Part shown: positions 53,821 to 61,286 of the stretch, piece after piece | Position numbering within the stretch: position 1 is the first letter of the stretch | Layout: each line of letters begins with the position of its first letter | Position numbers and translations under genes: made by a program | The notes under the pieces: generated by a model | Told to the model about the DNA's origin: nothing | Seen by the model: the letters and a program-made list of their open reading frames with translations, nothing else | Database searches by the model: none | NCBI GenBank assembly: GCA_965247255.1 | Contig: CBDFGS010000013.1 | Location: 990,595-1,054,594, forward strand | Length of the DNA: 64,000 nucleotides | Direction of reading: 5' to 3' | Source: CBDFGS01 sp965247255 | GTDB lineage: Bacteria > Chloroflexota > Dehalococcoidia > Lucifugimonadales > CAUZJF01

Positions 53821-55044
53821 GTTAAAGACGCCGTTCCGTCTCAGCGTGACGTAGGAAACCCTGAACTGGCCCCGAAGGTCCCTCACCAACGCCCCGAGCT
53901 GCTCCTGCAGGGCGTCCAACTCCCTGGTCGGATAGTAGACGCCTCCGGTGGAGCGGACCATCGCTTCGAGCTGCTCCCCCTCGAAGACCTCCCCAACTCC
54001 CAATGCGTAGAGCTGAATCTCTCCCGTCGTCGCGGTTACACCGGCGGCATCTCGGACACTTACGCTACTCGTGTCCCGCCCGTCGGAGATGAATATTAGG
54101 GCCCGGACTACGTCGGGGCCTTCCTCGCGGCTGGTAAAGAGGCCTGCGGCCGTCTGGATGCTGTCCCACACGATGGAAGAACCCGGCTCATAGGGCGACG
54201 CGGCGAAAGCCCTCGCCTTCTCAAGGACCGCGCTCCGGTCTGACGTTAGCGCAGAAAGGACCTGAGGCTCGACGCTTCTGTCGTGGAACTCAACGACACC
54301 CACACGTTGCGCGCCGAGGAGTCCGGAAAGAGCCTCCTCGAAGGCGTCCATCATCGCCTTCACGCCACTCCTGCCATCCGAGAGCCGGGCCTGGGCCATG
54401 CTGTTGGTGAAGTCCAGCACGAAGACGATCTCCAGGTTAAAGTCCTCGGCGGAGTGGACGAAGAAGTTCGTCTCGGCGTAGTCGATCTCCTCCCAACCGG
54501 TTGTACCCGAGCCCGTCTCGTATATTCGCGTGGCCCGCTTAAGCGTCTCAGGCAGTACCACGATTGGCCGGCCCTGCTGGTCGTTCATGGAGAAACGAAT
54601 CTGTATCTGGCTGGGAACGCTGCCCCGGGCGGTAACCTCTGAAAACACAAGCTCTGGGATGGGAGTTGCAGTGGCAGTTGGTATAGGCGTGGACGTTGGA
54701 CCAGGGGTGGGCGTTGAGGTGGGCATCGCCGTTGGGGCAGGCCTTGGAGTCCGAGTGGGGGTCGCAGTCGGCGTCTCTGTGCCCTCGGGCTCTACCTCCT
54801 CGATCAGCACTGGAGCTACCGATATGGCGGTCTCTGGAGCAGGCGTCGGCGTCGCACTGGGATTCGGGGTTGGCGTCACCGCTATGAACGCAGGCACAGG
54901 TGTCGGAGGGCGCCCCGGCTCCGGGAGGGCAGTAGGGACTTCAACAACCGCCGTAGCGGTAGGGTCCTCCGGTCCCAGAATGTTCCCGCAGGCGACGGCC
55001 GCCAGACAGGCAAGGATGATCGGAAGCCGTCCCCACGTCTTCAC
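53785..55044 (-). pseudogene. 5' part (signal, linker, vWA) of lipoprotein gene split by IS1380-family copy 2
   Basis: N-terminal 408 native codons (53821-55044), then a short run into the IS. GTG start 55044; a lipoprotein signal with Cys19 (LAAVAC); a Thr-Pro linker of ~100 residues; a beta segment; then a von Willebrand A domain with the metal-ion motif FVLDFTNSMAQ (D-x-T-x-S), a Thr-containing second loop and FISDGRDTSS. The domain end RVSYVTLRRNGVFN runs up to the GTTAA repeat. Rejoined to the other part it predicts an 835-aa lipoprotein. Such proteins bind partner proteins or metals at the cell surface; the exact role is unknown. Confidence 0.85.
53821..53825. repeat. Target-site duplication GTTAA, right copy
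   Basis: Direct repeat of 52100-52104 at the right end of IS1380-family copy 2. It lies at the Phe-Asn codons where the host frame was cut. Confidence 0.9.
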
Positions 55045-55139
55045 GCTCTCTACCTCTCGATACTACCTCAGAGTGGCCCCAACGAGAACACGCTGCTCAC
55101 GTCGTAGCTACCATTATCCCACTGGGAGCCGCCTTGAAA

Positions 55140-55931
55140 TCAAGCGGAACTGACGCCTCCATCCAGGTAGATTGTCTCGCCGGTGAGATAGTCCGAAGCG
55201 TCCGAGACAAGATAGAGGGCGAGAAAGCCCACCTCTACGGGATCGCCCACCCGCCCCAGCGGCACTGTGCTCCGGGCCGTCTCTCTCGCACGCGCGATCT
55301 GTTCGGGGTCGCCGTGTTCCGGGTCGGGGAAGTAGCCCGGCCCGATGCTGTTGACCGTTATCCCGTACGGGGCCCACTCCTGTGCCATGGTCTGGGTAAA
55401 GCGTACCAGGCCAGCCTTGGCCACTGAATAGGCGAGCATGCCGGGAGACCCGCGCCGCGCCGCGATTCCGCTGATATTGATCACCTTGCCCTTGCGCCTC
55501 TCGATGAAGTGCGGACCGATGGCGCGACACCCCAGAAAGGCGTGCGTGAGATTAATATCCACCACCCGATGCCACTCCTTTTCCGAAAGAGGAGCATCGT
55601 CACCAGCGTCGGTTAACGGTACAAGGTTACCGCGTATGGCGTCTCCGAGGTTGTTAACCAAAGCGTCCACCCGCCCCCAGCGCGATAGAGCGACGTCGGC
55701 GGTACGCCGCCAGTCGTCCGCGCTGGTAGCGTCGGCGGCCAGCGTCTCAACGTCGTGGCCCGCCGATGTCAGCTCTTCGCCAAGAGGTTTCAAGTATCGT
55801 TCCGTCAGGGCCGTGACAAGTACCCGTGCTCCAGCTCGAGCAAGCACCTTGACGATCCCCGCGCCGATCCCTCGGGCGGCCCCCGTAACGATAACGGTCC
55901 TTCCCGCTATGTCGAACTCTTTGGGGACCAT
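55140..55931 (-). CDS. SDR family oxidoreductase
   Basis: A 263-aa classical short-chain dehydrogenase/reductase: TGAARGIGAG (NAD(P) motif), LVNNLGDAIRG (replacing NNAG), VINISGIAARRG with YSVAK, and GPGYFPDPE after the active site. The stop is at 55140, and the aminotransferase IV gene ends 28 bp upstream of its start, suggesting co-transcription. Substrate unknown; related only distantly to the SDR at 29694. Confidence 0.92.
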   Translation of the reverse strand: MVPKEFDIAGRTVIVTGAARGIGAGIVKVLARAGARVLVTALTERYLKPLGEELTSAGHDVETLAADATSADDWRRTADVALSRWGRVDALVNNLGDAIRGNLVPLTDAGDDAPLSEKEWHRVVDINLTHAFLGCRAIGPHFIERRKGKVINISGIAARRGSPGMLAYSVAKAGLVRFTQTMAQEWAPYGITVNSIGPGYFPDPEHGDPEQIARARETARSTVPLGRVGDPVEVGFLALYLVSDASDYLTGETIYLDGGVSSA

Positions 55932-55959
55932 TACCAGGTGCGCTAGGGCCTGAGGCTTC

Positions 55960-56886
55960 CTACTGGGCTGGCGGCTGCTCGAAGGACTCGTCTTCAGGGG
56001 GGTGCGTGTGTTCGTGACTTAGGGCCTGCTGCACGAAGTCGAGCCCTACCTTTTCGGACCAGGCTTCCATCAAGCGGCCCGTCAACCTACCCGGGACGCC
56101 GTCGCCCAACGCCACACCGTTGATGGTAGCGACGGGCAACATGCAGAAGCGCGTCCCGGAGATGATCGCCTCCTCGGCCGGGTAGACTTCCGCGGTGGTG
56201 TAATAACCTTCGTCGACCGATATTCCGAGCTGGCCGGCCAGCTCGATGGCCGTCTCCATGCTGAGCCCAGGCAAAGTCTTTTCGCGGTCGGGCAGCTTGA
56301 TTTTGCCATCCCGGATAAACAAGAAATTCTCATGCCGGCACGCGGTGACGTAACCGTTCTCGTCTGCCAAGAGCGAGTACGTTTCTTGCGTCTGCTCGTT
56401 ATCTCCAGGGGCGGATACTCGCTCAGGCACCGCGTACGTATTAGGGGTGACGAGTCGGACGCCCATGGCGTAGCTATGAGCGAAGGAAGCGAAATCGATG
56501 AACTGGCAATAGATAGCGGAATTGGCTTTGCCGGACTCGTCGTTCTTGGGACTCACCATCTGGCCGAGGATAAAGTCGTCGTCCGTCTGCAAAAGCGACC
56601 GGTTGGCATCAAGCACCTTTAGCGTCGCCGCCTCCATCTCGTCTAGACTCAATCCCACCTCGAATGGCGCCTCCTCGAGGCTCCGGTAGAGGCGTTCGAG
56701 ATGTTCCCGAAGCTTGAAGATCTTGCCTCCAAAGGTCCGCTCGGCGTCGTAGAAACCGCTCGGCGAGTGAAAGCTGGCCTCGCTCATCTCGGCCAGGGCC
56801 TCGGTGTGCGGCAAGATGCGGCCGTTGACGTAGGTCCGAAGCTCAGGAGCCTCGTCTATCTCCCTCGATATGTTCGGTGAGCTCAA
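55960..56886 (-). CDS. Aminotransferase class IV-like protein lacking the usual lysine
   Basis: 308 aa of the branched-chain/D-amino acid aminotransferase fold type IV. Recognisable blocks are TYVNGRILPHTEA, GFYDAERTFGGKIFKLREHLERLYRSLE, YSLLADENGYVTACRHENFLFIRDGKI (the D-E-N-G-x-V-T strand), TLPGLSMETAIELAGQLGI and GTRFCMLPVATINGV. The segment that normally carries the PLP lysine (K-x-x-N-Y before this strand) is replaced by ERVSAPGDNEQTQE, and no lysine lies between ~residues 130 and 190. It may be a non-PLP homologue or use a different residue. Start is TTG 56886, so uncertain. Confidence 0.75.
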   Translation of the reverse strand: MSSPNISREIDEAPELRTYVNGRILPHTEALAEMSEASFHSPSGFYDAERTFGGKIFKLREHLERLYRSLEEAPFEVGLSLDEMEAATLKVLDANRSLLQTDDDFILGQMVSPKNDESGKANSAIYCQFIDFASFAHSYAMGVRLVTPNTYAVPERVSAPGDNEQTQETYSLLADENGYVTACRHENFLFIRDGKIKLPDREKTLPGLSMETAIELAGQLGISVDEGYYTTAEVYPAEEAIISGTRFCMLPVATINGVALGDGVPGRLTGRLMEAWSEKVGLDFVQQALSHEHTHPPEDESFEQPPAQ

Positions 56887-56902
56887 TGTGGTCCTGTACC
56901 TA

Positions 56903-57784
56903 TCACACCCCGGCCAGCACCTTCTGCACGGTCTTTCCGATGTCTGCAGGCGATGGGACGATGGTTACACCAACCGACTCCAACGCCTTAATCTTCTCGT
57001 CGGCGCGGGCGGCGCGACCTGTCACTATCGCCCCCGCGTGGCCCATCCGCCGCCCGGGCGGCGCGCTGCGGCCGACTATCAGCGCAACTACAGGCTTGTC
57101 CAGACCGTCACTAATATATTCGGCGGCCTCTTGTTCGCGCGTTCCCCCGATTTCGCCAATCAAGACCACGCAGTCGGTCTCGCTGTCATCGTTGAACATC
57201 TCGAGGATATCGACAAAGGAGGTGCCGCTTACCGGATCGCCACCGATACCCACACACGTCGACTGGCCGATGCCCAGCGCGGAGAGTTGTCCCACCGCCT
57301 CGTACGTGAGCGTCCCACTTCTGGATACTACCCCCACGTTCCCCGGCCGATGGATGGCGCCCGGCATTATGCCGACCTTGCACCGCGCACCCGGCGAAAT
57401 CATTCCCGGGCAGTTTGGCCCTATAAGGCTTACGCCGCGACCGGCTATATGTCGAACGACGCGAATGGTGTCGGCTACGGGAATCCCTTCCGTGATGCAC
57501 GCGATCGTAGTGATTCCCGCTTCGACCGCCTCTAGTATCGCGTCAGCGGCGAAAGGAGGTGGGACGAAGACCAGAGACACGTTGGCGCCTGTCACCTTAA
57601 CGGCCTCGTCAACAGTGTCGTACACCGGCACGGTCTCGTCGAACATCGCGCCGCCCCTGCCGGGAGTTACACCGGCCACGAGGTTGGTGCCGAACTCCCG
57701 GCACCGCTTCGCGTGAAAGCTTCCCTCCCTGCCGGTTATACCCTGGACCAGCATGCGGGTGTTCTCACCAACGAGTATGCTCAA
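56903..57784 (-). CDS. sucD: Succinyl-CoA synthetase subunit alpha
   Basis: 293 aa; with SucC converts succinyl-CoA to succinate with formation of ATP or GTP in the TCA cycle. CoA-binding Rossmann segment QGITGREGSFHA and CITEGIPV, and the phosphorylated active-site His249 in GRRMGHAGAIVTG. It follows sucC after 72 bp on the same strand; the standard order is sucC-sucD. Confidence 0.95.
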   Translation of the reverse strand: MSILVGENTRMLVQGITGREGSFHAKRCREFGTNLVAGVTPGRGGAMFDETVPVYDTVDEAVKVTGANVSLVFVPPPFAADAILEAVEAGITTIACITEGIPVADTIRVVRHIAGRGVSLIGPNCPGMISPGARCKVGIMPGAIHRPGNVGVVSRSGTLTYEAVGQLSALGIGQSTCVGIGGDPVSGTSFVDILEMFNDDSETDCVVLIGEIGGTREQEAAEYISDGLDKPVVALIVGRSAPPGRRMGHAGAIVTGRAARADEKIKALESVGVTIVPSPADIGKTVQKVLAGV

Positions 57785-57856
57785 GTGCTGTATACCTCAA
57801 GGCGGCGACGGGTCAGGAACTCCGCCGGCTTCCCAGACGACACCGCACGTGGCGCC

Positions 57857-59014
57857 TTAGCTCATAGCCCTTACGGCCTGGGCTGCTTGATTAAGGTCGT
57901 CCACGATGTTGACATCCAGCGACGATTCCGACAATAGTGTGCGCCCCTGTTCCGCGTTGGTACCCTGCATCCTGACCACCATCGGCTTGATCGCATGGGG
58001 CGCCGCCTCAGCCGCCATAAGCATCCCTCTGGCGACGATATCGCAGCGTAGGATGCCGCCGAAGATATTGATCAACACCGCGTTAACGTTAGGATCGGAC
58101 AGGATGATCTTCAACGCCTGAGCGACTTTTTCCTCGTCAGCTCCGCCGCCGACGTCAAGAAAGTTCGCCGGCGCCGCTCCCGCCGCAGTGGTCGCATCCA
58201 TGGTGGCCATCGCGAGCCCCGCCCCATTCACCATGCATCCGACGTTGCCTTGCAGTTTCACGTAGCTGATGCCGGACTGGCCCGCCTCGGCCTCCAGGGC
58301 GTCCTCCTGGCCGGGATCGTGCATCTCCTGTGCGTCTGGGTGTCTGAAAAGCGCGTCGTCGTCGAGGCTCAGCTTGGCGTCGGCCGCGAGGAGGCGACCG
58401 TCGTCGGTCAACGCCAGAGGGTTTATCTCGACCAGTGAGCAGTCGTTTTCCTCAAAGGTCTTATACACGTTGAGCAGCAGACCGGCCATCGGGCGGACCT
58501 GTTCCGGCGGGAGGTTGAGCCGGTAGGCCAGGGCCCGCGCCTGATATGCCTGCATCCCCATCAAGGGGTCGACCTCGGCCCGTAATAGCTTCTCAGGAGC
58601 GCTCTCCGCCACCTCCTCTATCTCCATGCCTCCGGCCTCGCTGGCCATGACGATTGGGCCTTTGGCGGCGCCGTCGACAACGATCCCGACGTAGAGCTCT
58701 CGATCAAGTGCCAGGGCCTCTTCCACCAGTATCGCGGACACCGGGACTCCCTCGGGGCCGGTCTGCGCCGTGGCCAGCCTTGTGCCCAGCAAAGACTCCG
58801 CCGCCTCTCCGGCCTCGCCTGCCGAGGAGACCAGGAGGATGCCGCCCGCCTTGCCTCTACCGCCGGCGTGGACCTGCGCCTTGACGGCGCAAGCGCCCCC
58901 GATCTCTTCGGCGATATCGCGCGCTTCCTCCGGCGACCTCGCCACCCTGCCCTCTGGGACAGGCACACCGTACCCCGAGAGTATGGACTTGGCCTGATAT
59001 TCGTGGACCTTCAA
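57857..59014 (-). CDS. sucC: Succinyl-CoA synthetase subunit beta
   Basis: About 385 aa with an ATP-grasp fold. It starts with KVHEYQAKSILSGYGVPVPEG and has the phosphate and nucleotide segments VKAQVHAGGRGKAGGILL, the block LVEINPLALTDDGRLLAADAKLSLDD, and the C-terminal CoA-ligase part GNVGCMVNGAGLAMATMD and FGGILRCDIVA. The start is set at TTG 59014, directly before the conserved first residues; the longer frame to 59140 has no family similarity. Confidence 0.94.
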   Translation of the reverse strand: MKVHEYQAKSILSGYGVPVPEGRVARSPEEARDIAEEIGGACAVKAQVHAGGRGKAGGILLVSSAGEAGEAAESLLGTRLATAQTGPEGVPVSAILVEEALALDRELYVGIVVDGAAKGPIVMASEAGGMEIEEVAESAPEKLLRAEVDPLMGMQAYQARALAYRLNLPPEQVRPMAGLLLNVYKTFEENDCSLVEINPLALTDDGRLLAADAKLSLDDDALFRHPDAQEMHDPGQEDALEAEAGQSGISYVKLQGNVGCMVNGAGLAMATMDATTAAGAAPANFLDVGGGADEEKVAQALKIILSDPNVNAVLINIFGGILRCDIVARGMLMAAEAAPHAIKPMVVRMQGTNAEQGRTLLSESSLDVNIVDDLNQAAQAVRAMS

Positions 59015-59140
59015 TCTCGTCCGGCTCCTGCTAATCTCTGCAACCGGCGTACTGGCTCTGGCGGAGGGGGTGGGATTCGTAAAGAGGCTACTTTTGTAGC
59101 TGAATATGGGGAGCTGTGACTCTAATACCCCACATTTCAC

Positions 59141-59622
59141 CCACTAAACTAAAACGTCCTCGCCATCCACCGGACCTCTCCGATGTTCTGTGCCGTTGGG
59201 CCAGGGGTGGCTGCGGGTATTCGGGATCGTCGCTTAATGGCTCTTACTCTGGTCTTTCAACATTGCATCCGTGCTTAGTAACATGTCATCCCTTACGGAT
59301 TTTCTCGACTGAACGGGCGATCACCCATACCCCTTTCACAATCGACACCAAAAACTGCGGTACTCATGGGCAGTGGGGCTGAGTGCATCGGAGGGCGGCG
59401 ACACCGGGACTTCCAGCTAGCCGCGACACTGTATTCAGCTAGCCGAGCGCAAGTAGCCCACCTCAGCCAACGCATGATGACGCCTGCCGGTCCGATATTA
59501 CATCAGTCGTAGAAGGAGTGTCCATTAGTTCGCAGGTCTAGCTGCTGTAGCAGGTTCTCAGTTCTCAGCGTCGACGAAAGGCTCGCCGTGCAATCGTCTG
59601 TACAGATCGGGGAAGTCCTCCT
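59141..59622. other. Gene-poor region left of the IS1182 remnant
   Basis: About 480 bp, no convincing gene. Close to the IS end, reading on the minus strand from 59626, the frame L-E-E-D-F-P-D-L-Y-R-R-L-H-G-E-P-F-V ends at a stop after about 23 codons and looks protein-like, so a gene end may have been cut by the IS. Two copies of CAGCTAGCCG (at ~59416 and ~59437) lie in the centre. Confidence 0.35.
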
Positions 59623-59626
59623 CTAG

Positions 59627-61113
59627 CAGCCCGTCCGAGGATTATCTAACGGTGCTTGCGGGTCAGCGACAATGGATCGCGACAACTAATTTTGCCGGTT
59701 GCCCCGGCCGGCCCCCAGATAGCTTTGCGAATAGCGCCGTGCTCACTACCTCGGCAAAAGTTCCTGATGCGTTGGGCTGGCCCATCGACCCGTGCTTTCC
59801 TGTGCAGATTGACCCCAAAGCGGAACAGTTTGAGCAGGTTGTGGCCTGTGCAGATCAGCGACCATTCGCCGTTCACCTTCTCCAGTCCCCGCAGCAGGAA
59901 CTGCCGGAATCCCCGGCCCTGCTTGATCTGGCCGAATACCGGCTCCACAGTTTGCATCCGCAAAGCGTAGCGCTGCCGACCCCGCCTGGTCTGTAACTTC
60001 CGTCGCATCCGGTCCCTGGGAGACAGATGGCTGGGTATGCGACCTCGGGGCGCGGGTGGCACAACCCGGCCGTGGCGGGTCTGCTCCGGCGCGACGAACG
60101 GGTCCACGCCCAGAGCATAAAGCTCGTCGACTGCCTTCGCCGAGTAATAGCCAGCATCAGCGGATACTTCCCTGGGGACTGCACCGACGTTGTCGATGGT
60201 CTCCTCCATCATCGCCGCAGCCTGTTGCTTATCCGAAGTCTGGTTGGTGGCCCGCGCCGCCACGATCACCTGGTGAGCGCTGTCCACCACCGCCTGACAG
60301 TTGCCTTGTCGTCGGGCACCCCCGGGTGCTTACGACCTTCGGCCTCGGCCTGTTCGGCAGCCGCCTGCGCCTCGGCTTCCAGCGCCGCCATGGCTTCCCG
60401 TATCTTCTCCAACCGACGCTCTCGAAAGGCCAACTCCTCCGGCAACTCATCTCCACGCTTGTCTTTGCCGTACCGCCGGTCTTCCTCATCATCCGCTGCC
60501 TGGGCCTGTCGCAACAACTCCGCTACCTCCGCCGCCAACTGCGCTGCCTTCTCCTTCATCCGTTGGTAACTCATCGCCTTATGCTTCGATGCGTTGGCCT
60601 TGACCTTCGTGCCGTCCAGCGCCACGTGCCCCAGCTTCACCAGCCCCGCCTGCTGGCACAACGCCAGTACCTGTACGAACAGGCCCGACAGCGCATCCAG
60701 ATTATCCTTGCGAAAGTCGGAGATGGTCCGGAAGTCCGGTGTGTTGTTCGCCGCCAACACCCTGAAGGCGATGTCCTCGTGGAGACGCTGGGCGATGCGG
60801 CGTGAGGACGCCACCCCCACGCAGTAGCCGTAGAGCAACACCTTGACCATCATCCGTGGATGATACGGCGGCCCGCCACGCCGTTCCCGCTCGTAGCGAG
60901 CGGTGACCTCCGACATGTCCAACTGGTCCACCACGTCGGATATGAAGTAGGCCAGATGGTCGTCAGGCAGCCACTCCTGCAACGCCGCTGGCAACAGTAA
61001 CTGCTGGTCGGGTTCGTAGGGAAGGTAGGTTTTGCTCATCAACGACTCCCCGCTACTGGACTGGGCCCATCATACCCCCAAGCACTCGCCAACCGTGTTT
61101 CTCGGACGGGCTG
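59627..61113 (-). mobile_element. Decayed IS1182-family insertion sequence
   Basis: A 1487-bp element with perfect 13-bp terminal repeats CAGCCCGTCCGAG (59627-59639) and CTCGGACGGGCTG (61101-61113), flanked by CTAG on both sides (59623-59626 and 61114-61117). The transposase gene is broken by an internal deletion, so the element is not autonomous. Its right end abuts the large hairpin whose first bases are the same CTAG. Confidence 0.85.
59646..61042 (-). pseudogene. IS1182-family transposase, internal deletion and frameshift
   Basis: The N-terminal part (60266-61042) begins KTYLPYEPDQQLLLPAALQEWLPDDHLAYFI and carries the first catalytic Asp in VALDGTKVKANAS. The C-terminal part (59646-60290) has VSADAGYYS (second Asp) and VEPVFGQIKQGRG (Glu). 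Near 60290-60300 the frame shifts between PDDKA and NCQAVVDSAHQ; the Q-R-N-F-x-D-P-x-S-R type stretch normally found between them (about 25-35 residues) is missing. This is a deletion with frameshift, so a non-functional gene. Confidence 0.85.
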
Positions 61114-61238
61114 CTAGTGGTCCAACATCCTAGTATTGAAGGGTTCTGAGGTTACGGCTTGGTAGGGGCGGGTTTCAAACCCGCCCCTACCAAGCCGTAA
61201 CCTCAGAACCCTTCAATACTAGGATGTTGGACCACTAG
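61114..61238. repeat. 125-bp perfect palindrome (hairpin) with 62-bp arms
   Basis: Left arm 61114-61175, centre base 61176, right arm 61177-61238; the arms are perfect inverted complements starting CTAGTGGTCC and ending GGACCACTAG. The centre holds the GGTAGGGGCGGGTTTC core related to the elements at 3870 and 23852. It lies between the IS1182 remnant and the metalloprotease gene. Confidence 0.95.
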
Positions 61239-61286
61239 TATCCATCTAGAGAAGCGAAGTAGGCATGTCGCAGGAGGTGGCGTGGC

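Noticed and set aside
50816..55044. Programmed (reversible) gene switching by the IS1380-family element
   Set aside because: Exact 5-bp duplications and an intact transposase fit ordinary transposition; nothing indicates regulated precise excision.
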